This document shows positions 17,999-25,317 of a DNA stretch of 51,562 nt, piece after piece. Location of the stretch: the NCBI GenBank assembly GCA_002493635.1, contig DKZL01000072.1, positions 1 to 51,562 on the forward strand, given 5' to 3'. This DNA comes from Ruminococcaceae bacterium UBA7075 (GTDB lineage: Bacteria; Bacillota; Clostridia; Oscillospirales; Acutalibacteraceae). The notes beneath the pieces were generated by a model. It searched no databases and was not told the origin of the DNA. It saw only the letters and a list, made by a program, of their open reading frames with translations. The position numbers and the translations under genes are program-made. The stretch's first letter is position 1; the number at the start of each line of letters is the position of its first letter.

Positions 17999-18307
17999 TC
18001 AGGCTTCGATTGAGGTAATCTTAACCTGAGTGTAAGGCTGTCTGTGACCCTTTACTTTCTTCTCGCCCTTCTTAGGCTTGTAAGTAGCAACTCTGATCTT
18101 CTTACCCTTGCCGTTCTTTAATACTTCACCGGTAACCTTTGCACCGTCTACAAGAGGAGTGCCAACCTTGATGCCGTCATCTGTACCAACAGCGACTACA
18201 TCAAATGTTACTGTTTCCTGTGCTTCAGCGTCAAGCTTTTCAATGAAGATAACTTCGTCGTTAGTTACCTTGTACTGCTTGCCGCCTGTCTGAATAACTG
18301 CGTACAT
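17999..18307 (-). CDS. rplU: 50S ribosomal protein L21
   Basis: L21 binds 23S rRNA with L20. The sequence begins MYAVIQTGGKQYKV and ends with the basic KVKGHRQPYTQVKI, both diagnostic. At 102 residues it is full length. It is first in rplU-prp-rpmA, has an AAAGGTGGT ribosome site, and is preceded by a structured leader and a near-consensus promoter. Confidence 0.97.
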   Translation of the reverse strand: MYAVIQTGGKQYKVTNDEVIFIEKLDAEAQETVTFDVVAVGTDDGIKVGTPLVDGAKVTGEVLKNGKGKKIRVATYKPKKGEKKVKGHRQPYTQVKITSIEA

Positions 18308-18311
18308 TTTA

Positions 18312-18380
18312 GTACCACCTTTTCATTGGGCTCGCTATCTGTGGGTGGAAAAATCACTTATAACCCACAATATGCGGCTT
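18312..18380 (-). promoter_or_regulatory. Probable L21 leader (autoregulatory 5' UTR)
   Basis: Between the promoter and the rplU ATG the minus-strand RNA forms a hairpin TGTGGGT...ACCCACA (18340-18369) followed by a conserved-looking gatagcgagccca. Position and hairpin fit the Firmicutes L21 leader, thought to let L21 repress its own operon. I did not run a covariance model. Confidence 0.6.
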
Positions 18381-18384
18381 ATAT

Positions 18385-18413
18385 ACTATACCATAAAGAA
18401 AAAATCTTGTCAA
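18385..18413 (-). promoter_or_regulatory. Strong sigma-A promoter of rplU-prp-rpmA
   Basis: On the minus strand TTGACA (18408-18413) and TATAGT (18385-18390) are exactly 17 bases apart, one of the best promoter matches in the window. Confidence 0.85.
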
Positions 18414-18538
18414 TATTTTTTTGTCGCTTCATAAATTTTATTTGAATTATTATACATATTCCCGAAGGAAAACTCCATAAAGATTCAAAGAACGTATTAT
18501 TGCTTCTTACAAATCGAAATTGTCATACTTGGTTGGAA

Positions 18539-19390
18539 TTATAAATTATTCTGAATTTTGCAGGCTTTCAATGTATTTTTCATCAATGTTGAAATAGTCA
18601 TAGGTCCTACACCGCCGGGAACAGGTGTTATGTATGAGCATTTATCTTTTACATTTTCAAAATCAACATCACCGCAAAGCTTGCCGTTTTCATCTCTGTC
18701 CATACCGACATCAATTACAACTGCTCCCTCTTTTACCATATCGGCTGTTACAAACTTTGGCTTGCCTACAGCCGCTACAAGTATATCGGCTTCTTTGCAA
18801 ACCTCAGTAAGATTCTGAGTACGGCTGTGGCATATTGTTACTGTGCCGTTTTCGTGAAGCAAAAGCATAGCCATAGGCTTTCCCACAATATTGCTTCTGC
18901 CGATTACGACACAATTTTTGCCGCTGACAGGAATATCATAAGCGTGCAGCATTTCCATTACGCCTGACGGTGTGCAAGGCAGGAAGTCATACTCGCCGAG
19001 CATTATTTTACCGACGTTTACAGCATGAAAAGCGTCAACATCTTTTTGAGGGTTAATAGCCTCAATTACAGCCTTATCGTCAAGATGCTCAGGCAGCGGA
19101 AGCTGAACAAGAATACCATTGATGTCAGACTTATTATTTAATGTGTTTACAAGCTCCAACAACTCTTCCTGAGTTGTGCTTGCAGGCAGAGCGTATTCCT
19201 CTGACTTAAAGCCGACTACCTCGCAAGCCTTTTTCTTGTTGTTTACATACACACGTGATGCAGGATCATCTCCCACAATAACAACTGCAAGCCCTGGAGT
19301 TATTCCGTGCATCTCCTTTAACTCAAGAGTTTGCTTTCTTACTTCTTCTTTGACCTGTGCCGATACCTTTTTTCCGTCTATAATCTGCAT
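18539..19390 (-). CDS. folD: Methylenetetrahydrofolate dehydrogenase / methenyltetrahydrofolate cyclohydrolase
   Basis: FolD interconverts methylene-, methenyl- and 10-formyl-THF in one-carbon metabolism. The catalytic lysine region is YVNNKKKACE, the substrate loop GILVQLPLPEHL, and the C-terminal PVPGGVGPMTI is intact. At 283 residues it is full length. The ATG at 19390 has a strong AAGGAGG site and the family N-terminus MQIIDGKKV, so the start is firm even though it overlaps the end of lgt by 68 bases. Confidence 0.96.
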   Translation of the reverse strand: MQIIDGKKVSAQVKEEVRKQTLELKEMHGITPGLAVVIVGDDPASRVYVNNKKKACEVVGFKSEEYALPASTTQEELLELVNTLNNKSDINGILVQLPLPEHLDDKAVIEAINPQKDVDAFHAVNVGKIMLGEYDFLPCTPSGVMEMLHAYDIPVSGKNCVVIGRSNIVGKPMAMLLLHENGTVTICHSRTQNLTEVCKEADILVAAVGKPKFVTADMVKEGAVVIDVGMDRDENGKLCGDVDFENVKDKCSYITPVPGGVGPMTISTLMKNTLKACKIQNNL

Positions 19391-20195
19391 AAAACGGATC
19401 CTCCTTTTTTCTGTTTAAAATAAGCAATATAATTCCTATTAAGAAGATTAAGAGTGACAATAGCTGTGACACTCTGATGTCAAATCCGAACGGGCTGAAC
19501 GGAAGATAAAGGCTGTCTGTACGCAAGCCTTCAACAATCATTCGCTCAAATCCATACCATACAAGGTACATATAAAAAATCTGTCCCGCATATTTCTGCT
19601 TGTACTTTCCGTAAAAATGCAAAAGAACAAATCCTAAAAGACACCATATTGATTCATATAAAAAGCAAGGGTGAACCGCAACCATATTAGTTCCCTCACT
19701 CATCATTCCCCACGGCAAATCAGTAGGCGTACCGTATGCCTCCTGATTCATAAAATTGCCCCATCTTCCTATACCCTGTCCGATTAAAAAACTTATCATC
19801 GCTATATCAAGTACAGGCATAACTTTCATTTTCTGAATCTTAACAATAATCAGTCCGCCAATCATCGAACCTATTATTCCTCCGTAGATTGCAAGACCTC
19901 CGTTGTTTATGTGGAGAATTTCAACGGGATTTTTGCTGTAATAATCCCATTGAAAGAAACAGAAATAAAGTCTTGCACCAATAATACCTGTTATTATTCC
20001 TACAAGAACACAATTAATAAGCTTGCTTGCATTTACATTGTAGCGAGGTGCTGTTTTCATTGCGTAGCCGACTGCCAGCAACAGACCCGACGCAATAATG
20101 ATTCCATACCAGTATATATGGTATGAACCGATTGAAAAAGCTATCGGACTAATATCAAAATCAAGTCCGAGTTTTGGAAACTGAACATTATACAT
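19323..20195 (-). CDS. lgt: Phosphatidylglycerol-prolipoprotein diacylglyceryl transferase
   Basis: Lgt adds diacylglycerol to the lipobox cysteine of prolipoproteins, for example the amylase and the amino acid binding protein of this window. Seven hydrophobic segments and the signature GRWGNFMNQEAYG (about residues 134-146) are present. The 290-residue length includes a basic tail, ADYRRKKGIGTGQRRSKK, encoded entirely inside the overlap with folD. It follows ymfH by 11 bases. Confidence 0.95.
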   Translation of the reverse strand: MYNVQFPKLGLDFDISPIAFSIGSYHIYWYGIIIASGLLLAVGYAMKTAPRYNVNASKLINCVLVGIITGIIGARLYFCFFQWDYYSKNPVEILHINNGGLAIYGGIIGSMIGGLIIVKIQKMKVMPVLDIAMISFLIGQGIGRWGNFMNQEAYGTPTDLPWGMMSEGTNMVAVHPCFLYESIWCLLGFVLLHFYGKYKQKYAGQIFYMYLVWYGFERMIVEGLRTDSLYLPFSPFGFDIRVSQLLSLLIFLIGIILLILNRKKEDPFYADYRRKKGIGTGQRRSKKANS

Positions 20196-20206
20196 ACTGC
20201 TCCTCC

Positions 20207-21478
20207 TTATTCCGTCTGTTTTACCACGGACAGAGTACAGTTATTGACATCAAGCATTTCAGAAAATCTTGTGCTGACATCGTCAAAGTCTATATCTGCA
20301 ATAGCATCAATATAGGAGAACAACTCATTTCCGTTAAAATGATAGTCAACAACGGCATTTGAAATTGAACTGACCGAGTTAAGAGCGGAAACAGCATCGC
20401 CGTAAACCGATTTCTTGGAAATCTCAAAATCCGATTTTCCCAGTCCCTCTGATTTTAACTTTGAAATATACTGCTTGATTGTTTCGGCTGCTTGCTTAGG
20501 TGCACGGGATTCTCCGCCAAAAATTACCGAGCAGTAACCGGGTCCTTCAAAAAGTTCATACGAGAATGAGCCGTTAATAAGGTTATTATCAAGCAGCTCA
20601 CGGTATAGCGGACTTGTCTGTGAAGCAATCATAGCAAGCAGAATATCTGTACAGGCAAGTTTTTTTACATCAAGAATTTTGTCCGCTCTTTCTTTAAATC
20701 CTAAATTAAACAAAGGCATTGAAACAGGAAAGTTCTGCTCAACATACGGCTCGCAGATTTCGTACGGTTCTTCGTCAAAATAATTGTTAATACTATGCTT
20801 TTCACACGGTTTAAGCATTTTGTCGGCTGTTCTGAGTACCTGCTCAACTGTAACATTTCCCGATACACACAGCACCATATTGTTAAGATTGTAAAATACA
20901 TTGTAAACCTCATACAGCTTTTCCGCAGTAATCTCAGCAATAGTTTCAACAGTGCCGGCAATGTCGATTTTTACAGGATGGTTTTTGTACATTCCCTCAA
21001 GCATATTGAACATTACACGCCATTCGGGAGAATCGTCGTACATTTTAATCTCCTGACCGATAATTCCCTGCTCCTTGGCAACTGTCTGAGCCGTAAAGTA
21101 CGGGTCCTGCACAAAATCAAGTAAAATCTCAAGACTTTCATCAAATTTATCAGTACACGAGAAAAGATAACAGGTTTTCTCAAAGCTTGTATAAGCATTC
21201 GCATTTGCGCCTGTTTTTGCATAGCGTGCAAAAGCATCGCCTTCTTCGCTTTCAAACAGTTTGTGCTCAAGATAATGAGCGATACCGTCCGGTACAGTAA
21301 TTCTATTTTCATCATCTACCGAGAATTTTGTGTTTATACTTCCGTATTTTGTACCAAAAATTGCATATGCAGAGTTATAACCCTCTTTTGGATAAACATA
21401 AATTGTAAGACCGGTAGGATGATCAATTTTGTAGTAGCTGTCGCCGATTCGCTGTGATTTAATTTCCTGTATATTCAT
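20207..21478 (-). CDS. M16 family metallopeptidase, YmfH-like
   Basis: This 423-residue protein has the inverted zinc motif HYLEH (H68, E71, H72), so it is the probable catalytic partner of the pair. The second M16 half is degenerate as usual. In Bacillus the equivalent genes are ymfF-ymfH. The substrate is unknown; cytosolic peptide processing is likely because no signal peptide is present. It is 14 bases downstream of the YmfF-like gene. Confidence 0.9.
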   Translation of the reverse strand: MNIQEIKSQRIGDSYYKIDHPTGLTIYVYPKEGYNSAYAIFGTKYGSINTKFSVDDENRITVPDGIAHYLEHKLFESEEGDAFARYAKTGANANAYTSFEKTCYLFSCTDKFDESLEILLDFVQDPYFTAQTVAKEQGIIGQEIKMYDDSPEWRVMFNMLEGMYKNHPVKIDIAGTVETIAEITAEKLYEVYNVFYNLNNMVLCVSGNVTVEQVLRTADKMLKPCEKHSINNYFDEEPYEICEPYVEQNFPVSMPLFNLGFKERADKILDVKKLACTDILLAMIASQTSPLYRELLDNNLINGSFSYELFEGPGYCSVIFGGESRAPKQAAETIKQYISKLKSEGLGKSDFEISKKSVYGDAVSALNSVSSISNAVVDYHFNGNELFSYIDAIADIDFDDVSTRFSEMLDVNNCTLSVVKQTE

Positions 21479-21492
21479 AAATGACTCCTCCG

Positions 21493-22758
21493 TTATTTGT
21501 TCTTCAGCACATAAACTGTGTCAAGCGTGATATTGCGTGCCGCTTCAACAACCTGTTCCTTTGTAACTGCATTTACTTCGTTTGCCATTTCTTCCATTGT
21601 GCGGAATCTGTCATCAAAAAGCTGGCTGAAATACCAGGCTTCAATACCTCCGACCGTGTCGTTTGTCGAATAAAATGAATTTATTACAGCCATTTTGGTA
21701 GCTTCCATTTCAAAATCAGAGATATTGCCCTTTTTCATTTCTTCAATTTCATTCAATATACCCTGTTCAGCTTTTTCAATGTTATCACCCTCAACGCCGC
21801 TGTCAACAGTAATAATACCCTTTATACGATCATAAATTGATGAGCAATAATAGCAAAGGCTCTGCTTTTCACGCACATTGCAGAAAAGCTTTGAATTTGC
21901 AGTACCGCCGAGAATTGCGCACATAAGACGAACTGCATTTACATCTTTATCAGGGATTGCCGTTCCTGTTCTGAAACCCATTACAAGCTTGGACTGCGAC
22001 AAATCCATTTCTTCACATATATGCTTGGAACTATCAGCCTTGCGGGCAATCTCTGTTGTAACCGCCTGAGGCTGACGCTCAATACCCTCAAAGGCTTTTG
22101 CAAAAACCTCCTCAGCTAAATCAGGAGAGCTGTCTCCCACATACATTATTTCAAACTTAGCAGTCTTAAGCAGATTTTTCCATGTATCAACCAACGACTG
22201 CTCAGTGCACTCCTTTATTTTATCTGCCGTGCCGTAGCGTTTTATGCCGAACACTTCATCGGCACACATATTGGCAACAAGCTGACTGTTTGCGTAGATT
22301 CGTTTATCGTTAAATTCTGAATCAATCACATCTAAAAGCTGACGTTTTTCCTGTTCAACATCTGTTTTGGGAAATTCATCATTAATGAGGTTAGGCTCGA
22401 AAATTACATTGCACAAAAGCTTTGAAAGCTCACGGGCAACACTGTCACCGTCAAAAGCATATCTGTCGTCAAGACCTGACGCCGTAATTCTGAGAACCTG
22501 ATTGTCGCCGATTTTCTTTACCGATGTGCCAAGATCAGCACCATAGAGCGAGCTTAATTTACGGCTCAGTTCGGTAAAATCAGGATATGCTTTGCAGGAA
22601 TGCGACAACACACCGCAGAGCAACGCATTTGCTGACGCATTTTCCTTTGTCAAAGGCACAATCAGATTTGCCGTAATTTTCATAGTCTTGAAACGGTTGT
22701 CCCTCACGCTGTTAAAGAACACACCTTTTGCAATTTCCTCTCTATTTATAGCAGTCAT
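21493..22758 (-). CDS. M16 family protein, YmfF-like, lacking the zinc motif
   Basis: The protein has M16 organisation over 421 residues, but the place where HXXEH should stand reads CGVLSHSCKAYPDF, so it lacks the zinc site. The conserved RxxY-like REKQSLCYYCSSIYDR of the second half is present. It probably acts as the non-catalytic subunit of a dimer with YmfH, as in other M16B pairs. The ATG has a GGAG site nine bases upstream. It is first in ymfF-ymfH-lgt-folD. Confidence 0.88.
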   Translation of the reverse strand: MTAINREEIAKGVFFNSVRDNRFKTMKITANLIVPLTKENASANALLCGVLSHSCKAYPDFTELSRKLSSLYGADLGTSVKKIGDNQVLRITASGLDDRYAFDGDSVARELSKLLCNVIFEPNLINDEFPKTDVEQEKRQLLDVIDSEFNDKRIYANSQLVANMCADEVFGIKRYGTADKIKECTEQSLVDTWKNLLKTAKFEIMYVGDSSPDLAEEVFAKAFEGIERQPQAVTTEIARKADSSKHICEEMDLSQSKLVMGFRTGTAIPDKDVNAVRLMCAILGGTANSKLFCNVREKQSLCYYCSSIYDRIKGIITVDSGVEGDNIEKAEQGILNEIEEMKKGNISDFEMEATKMAVINSFYSTNDTVGGIEAWYFSQLFDDRFRTMEEMANEVNAVTKEQVVEAARNITLDTVYVLKNK

Positions 22759-23057
22759 TGTATCAACTCCATAATTAAATTTTCATTCTGTAATATTCTA
22801 CCACAAAATTCCGATTTATTAAAGCTAATTAAGAAATAAAAATACATATTGCCTGTTTTGTATAAAATCATTAGTTTAATTTTTTGGACATCATAAGAGT
22901 ATTATTCATATTCAGAAAAATTTTTCAACGTACCCAATAATTTATTATTACTAAGCAGAATTCCTTTATTAAAATAACTTGAATTTTAAAATTTAATATG
23001 ATAATATAATATAAAACCTACTGAATTGCAGGGTATTATATAAAAGGCGTGAAAACG
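22759..23057. other. Divergent AT-rich intergenic region
   Basis: This 299-base gap separates the YmfF-like gene from the Rrf2 gene. It holds the Rrf2 promoter and possibly a weak minus-strand promoter (TTTAAT-N17-TAGAAT) for ymfF. No RNA gene or further ORF was found. Confidence 0.5.
22979..23007 (+). promoter_or_regulatory. Putative promoter of the Rrf2 gene
   Basis: TTGAAT and TAATAT are separated by 17 bases, 50 bases before the ATG. Rrf2 regulators often repress themselves, and the AT-rich TAATATAATATAA is a candidate binding area. Confidence 0.45.
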
Positions 23058-23489
23058 ATGAAAATTTCAACAAAAGGACGATACGCAATCCGTATGCTGC
23101 TTGACCTTGCTCAGCACAACGGCGATGACTTCGTAGCACTGAAAGATATTGCAGAACGACAAAACATCTCTAAAAAGTATCTTGAACAAATTGTCCCTAT
23201 TCTCAATCGCTCCGATATTCTGACAACAAACCGAGGATACAAAGGCGGATACAAGCTTGCAAAACCTGCAAGTCAATATAGAATCGGTGACATTCTCCGT
23301 CTTACCGAGGGAAGTCTTGCTCCCGTTGCGTGCCTTGACCTTGACCCTGTCGGCTGTAAACACAGTGCTAATTGTCCTACTCTTCCTGTATGGAAAGGAC
23401 TTTATAAGGCAATCACTGATTATCTGGATGGCATTACTCTGCAAGACATCATTGATATGCAGCAAAGTGCAGATGACTACGTAATTTAA
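23058..23489 (+). CDS. Rrf2 family transcriptional regulator (IscR/CymR-like)
   Basis: The 143-residue protein starts MKISTKGRYAIRMLLDLA, the family signature, with a winged helix to about residue 80. Three cysteines, C92, C100 and C106 (spacing x7, x5), lie in the loop where IscR holds its Fe-S cluster with x5, x5 spacing. Family members sense Fe-S status or cysteine supply. It converges with a trans-sulfuration enzyme, which would suit a CymR- or IscR-like job. I chose the ATG at 23058 over the GTG at 23049, using aaggcg as ribosome site. Confidence 0.88.
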   Translation: MKISTKGRYAIRMLLDLAQHNGDDFVALKDIAERQNISKKYLEQIVPILNRSDILTTNRGYKGGYKLAKPASQYRIGDILRLTEGSLAPVACLDLDPVGCKHSANCPTLPVWKGLYKAITDYLDGITLQDIIDMQQSADDYVI

Positions 23490-23516
23490 TGTTTATATAT
23501 ATAAATAGATAAAGCA

Positions 23517-23547
23517 AACAGGACAATCAAACGATTGTCCTGTTTTT
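23517..23547. terminator. Bidirectional terminator
   Basis: AACAGGACAATC and GATTGTCCTGTT pair around a four-base loop and are followed by TTTT on the plus strand, between the convergent Rrf2 and trans-sulfuration genes. Confidence 0.85.
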
Positions 23548-23562
23548 CTATACAATATAATA

Positions 23563-24753
23563 TTATAACAAGTTTTCCTTTTCAAAAGCCTGTCTGAGGT
23601 CTTCAATAATGTCCTCAGCGTCCTCAAGACCTGTGCTGAAGCGGAAGAAACCGTTATGGAATTCTTCAGGATATAAATACTGTCTTTCGTCATCTTCACC
23701 GATAAATACTATAAGGCTTCCTGCGTGTCCGAGTGATACCGCAGAAGTAATTACCTTAAGGTGACTTACAAATCGGTTATATGTGTCGTGATCGGCATTA
23801 AGACCGAACGAAAGCATTCCGCCAAAGCCGTTTTCCATCTGTGACTTTGCAATATCATGATCCTTATGATCTTCAAGTCCCGGATAAGCTACAAAGCTTA
23901 CTCCCTTGACAGTTTTAAGGAAACGGGCAACCTTCATTGCATTGTCATTATGCTTCTGCATACGCATAGGCAGCGTAATTGCACCTCTCATAATAAGCCA
24001 AGCGTTGAACGGACTTATTGTACCGCCGAGATTTACCTGTGCCTGCGCTCTGATTAAATCAAGATATTCCTTCTTGCCTGTGATTGAACCTCCCATTGCG
24101 TCGCCGTGGCCGTTGATATACTTTGTAAGGCTCTCAACGCTGAAATCAGCGCCAAGCTCAATAGGACGCTGTACATACGGCGAACAGAATGTATTGTCAA
24201 CAGAAAGTAAAGCACCGTTATTATGTGCAATTTCTGCAAGTGCTCTGATGTCGCAGATTCCAAGCGTAGGATTTCCCGGACTTTCAACATGAATAAGCTT
24301 TGTGTTTGGTCTTATAGCAGCTTTAACCGCTTCAAGATCAGAAACATCAACAATAGTAGTTTCAACACCGAACTTGTTATTAAAAAGCTCATTTAAAAGT
24401 CTGTAAACAGCAATATATGTAACGCTTGAGAAAATTACGTGATCACCTGACTTTAAAAGTGCAAAGAACAGACCTGACAGTGCGGCTACGCCGCTTGCAA
24501 GAACTACGCAGTCCTCGCCACCCTCTAAATCGGCAATTTTTTCCTGCAAATATCTCTGGTTTGCGCCACCGTTGCGGGTATAAATATTCTTTTCAGGATC
24601 ACTCCAGTTCATTGTGCTTGCATCATAAGGAAGCGCATAACTGTTCGCAAGAGTCAGCGGACGCTCGATAGCACCTGTTTCTGTGCTGATTTCATTTCCT
24701 GTATGTACCGCTCTGGTACCAAAACCAAGTTGCTTTTCTGAATTTTCGCTCAT
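23563..24753 (-). CDS. Trans-sulfuration family PLP-dependent enzyme (Cys/Met metabolism)
   Basis: This 396-residue enzyme belongs to the cystathionine gamma-synthase/lyase fold. The PLP lysine lies in VESLTKYINGHGDAMGG, and the cofactor-phosphate region GEDCVVLASGVAALSG is intact. It could be cystathionine gamma-synthase, gamma/beta-lyase or methionine gamma-lyase; sequence alone does not decide. The long N-terminal GFGTRAVHTGNE is typical. The facing Rrf2 regulator suggests sulfur-responsive control, by inference only. Confidence 0.9.
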   Translation of the reverse strand: MSENSEKQLGFGTRAVHTGNEISTETGAIERPLTLANSYALPYDASTMNWSDPEKNIYTRNGGANQRYLQEKIADLEGGEDCVVLASGVAALSGLFFALLKSGDHVIFSSVTYIAVYRLLNELFNNKFGVETTIVDVSDLEAVKAAIRPNTKLIHVESPGNPTLGICDIRALAEIAHNNGALLSVDNTFCSPYVQRPIELGADFSVESLTKYINGHGDAMGGSITGKKEYLDLIRAQAQVNLGGTISPFNAWLIMRGAITLPMRMQKHNDNAMKVARFLKTVKGVSFVAYPGLEDHKDHDIAKSQMENGFGGMLSFGLNADHDTYNRFVSHLKVITSAVSLGHAGSLIVFIGEDDERQYLYPEEFHNGFFRFSTGLEDAEDIIEDLRQAFEKENLL

Positions 24754-24913
24754 TTGGATTACCCCTTAAAAAATTTTTTCACATCTTTTTTATTATACCA
24801 CTAAAACTAAAATATTCAATATTTGTATCGTTCTAAATTGCAAATTTCAAGATTTTTTTATCTTTTATACAACTTTTATTAAAACCTACAAATGATAAAT
24901 TTGTAAAAACAGC

Positions 24914-24972
24914 TTGACATATACCCCCTATAGGTATATACTAAACTCAATTAAAATACCCATAAGGGGTAT
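24914..24972 (+). promoter_or_regulatory. csoR-copA promoter with two CsoR-type operators
   Basis: TTGACA (24914-24919) and TATACT (24937-24942) are 17 bases apart. The spacer contains ATACCCCCTATAGGTAT (24921-24937), and a second palindrome ATACCCATAAGGGGTAT lies at 24956-24972, just past the expected start point. Both match the G/C-tract palindromes bound by apo-CsoR. Copper binding to CsoR should release both and switch on csoR-copA. Confidence 0.8.
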
Positions 24973-24994
24973 AATACTTAAAATGAGGTTGATT

Positions 24995-25306
24995 ATGGCT
25001 GAAATAATTAAGAAACAATGTTGTACTCACAAAACAAAAAAACGCAGTGAAGAAGAATATAAGAAACTTATCAACAGATTGAGCAGAATTGAGGGGCAAA
25101 TCCGTGGTATTAAAGGAATGGTTGAAAATAACGCCTACTGTCCCAATATTCTTATTCAGGTTTCCGCTGTAAATGCAGCTTTAAACGCATTTAACAAGGA
25201 GCTTTTGTCAAATCACATACGCACCTGTGTTGCAAGGGACATAAAAAACGGCAAAGAGGAAACGATTGATGAACTTGTATGCACACTTCAGAAGTTAATG
25301 AAATAG
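24995..25306 (+). CDS. csoR: Copper-sensing transcriptional repressor CsoR
   Basis: This 103-residue all-helical repressor has the Cu(I) ligands of CsoR: C49 (in AYCPNIL), H74 and C78 (in SNHIRTCV). The RIEGQIRGIKGM helix is diagnostic. The frame is open from 24914, but that point is the -35 box; the ATG at 24995 has a GAGG ribosome site seven bases before it and starts MAEIIKKQCC. copA follows after 11 bases. It should repress this operon when copper is low. Confidence 0.92.
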   Translation: MAEIIKKQCCTHKTKKRSEEEYKKLINRLSRIEGQIRGIKGMVENNAYCPNILIQVSAVNAALNAFNKELLSNHIRTCVARDIKNGKEETIDELVCTLQKLMK

Positions 25307-25317
25307 AAAGGTTAATT

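Noticed and set aside
21493..22758. YmfF-like gene as a decayed protease
   Set aside because: Loss of HXXEH is usual for the partner subunit of M16B pairs, and the gene is otherwise intact and adjacent to the active YmfH-like gene.
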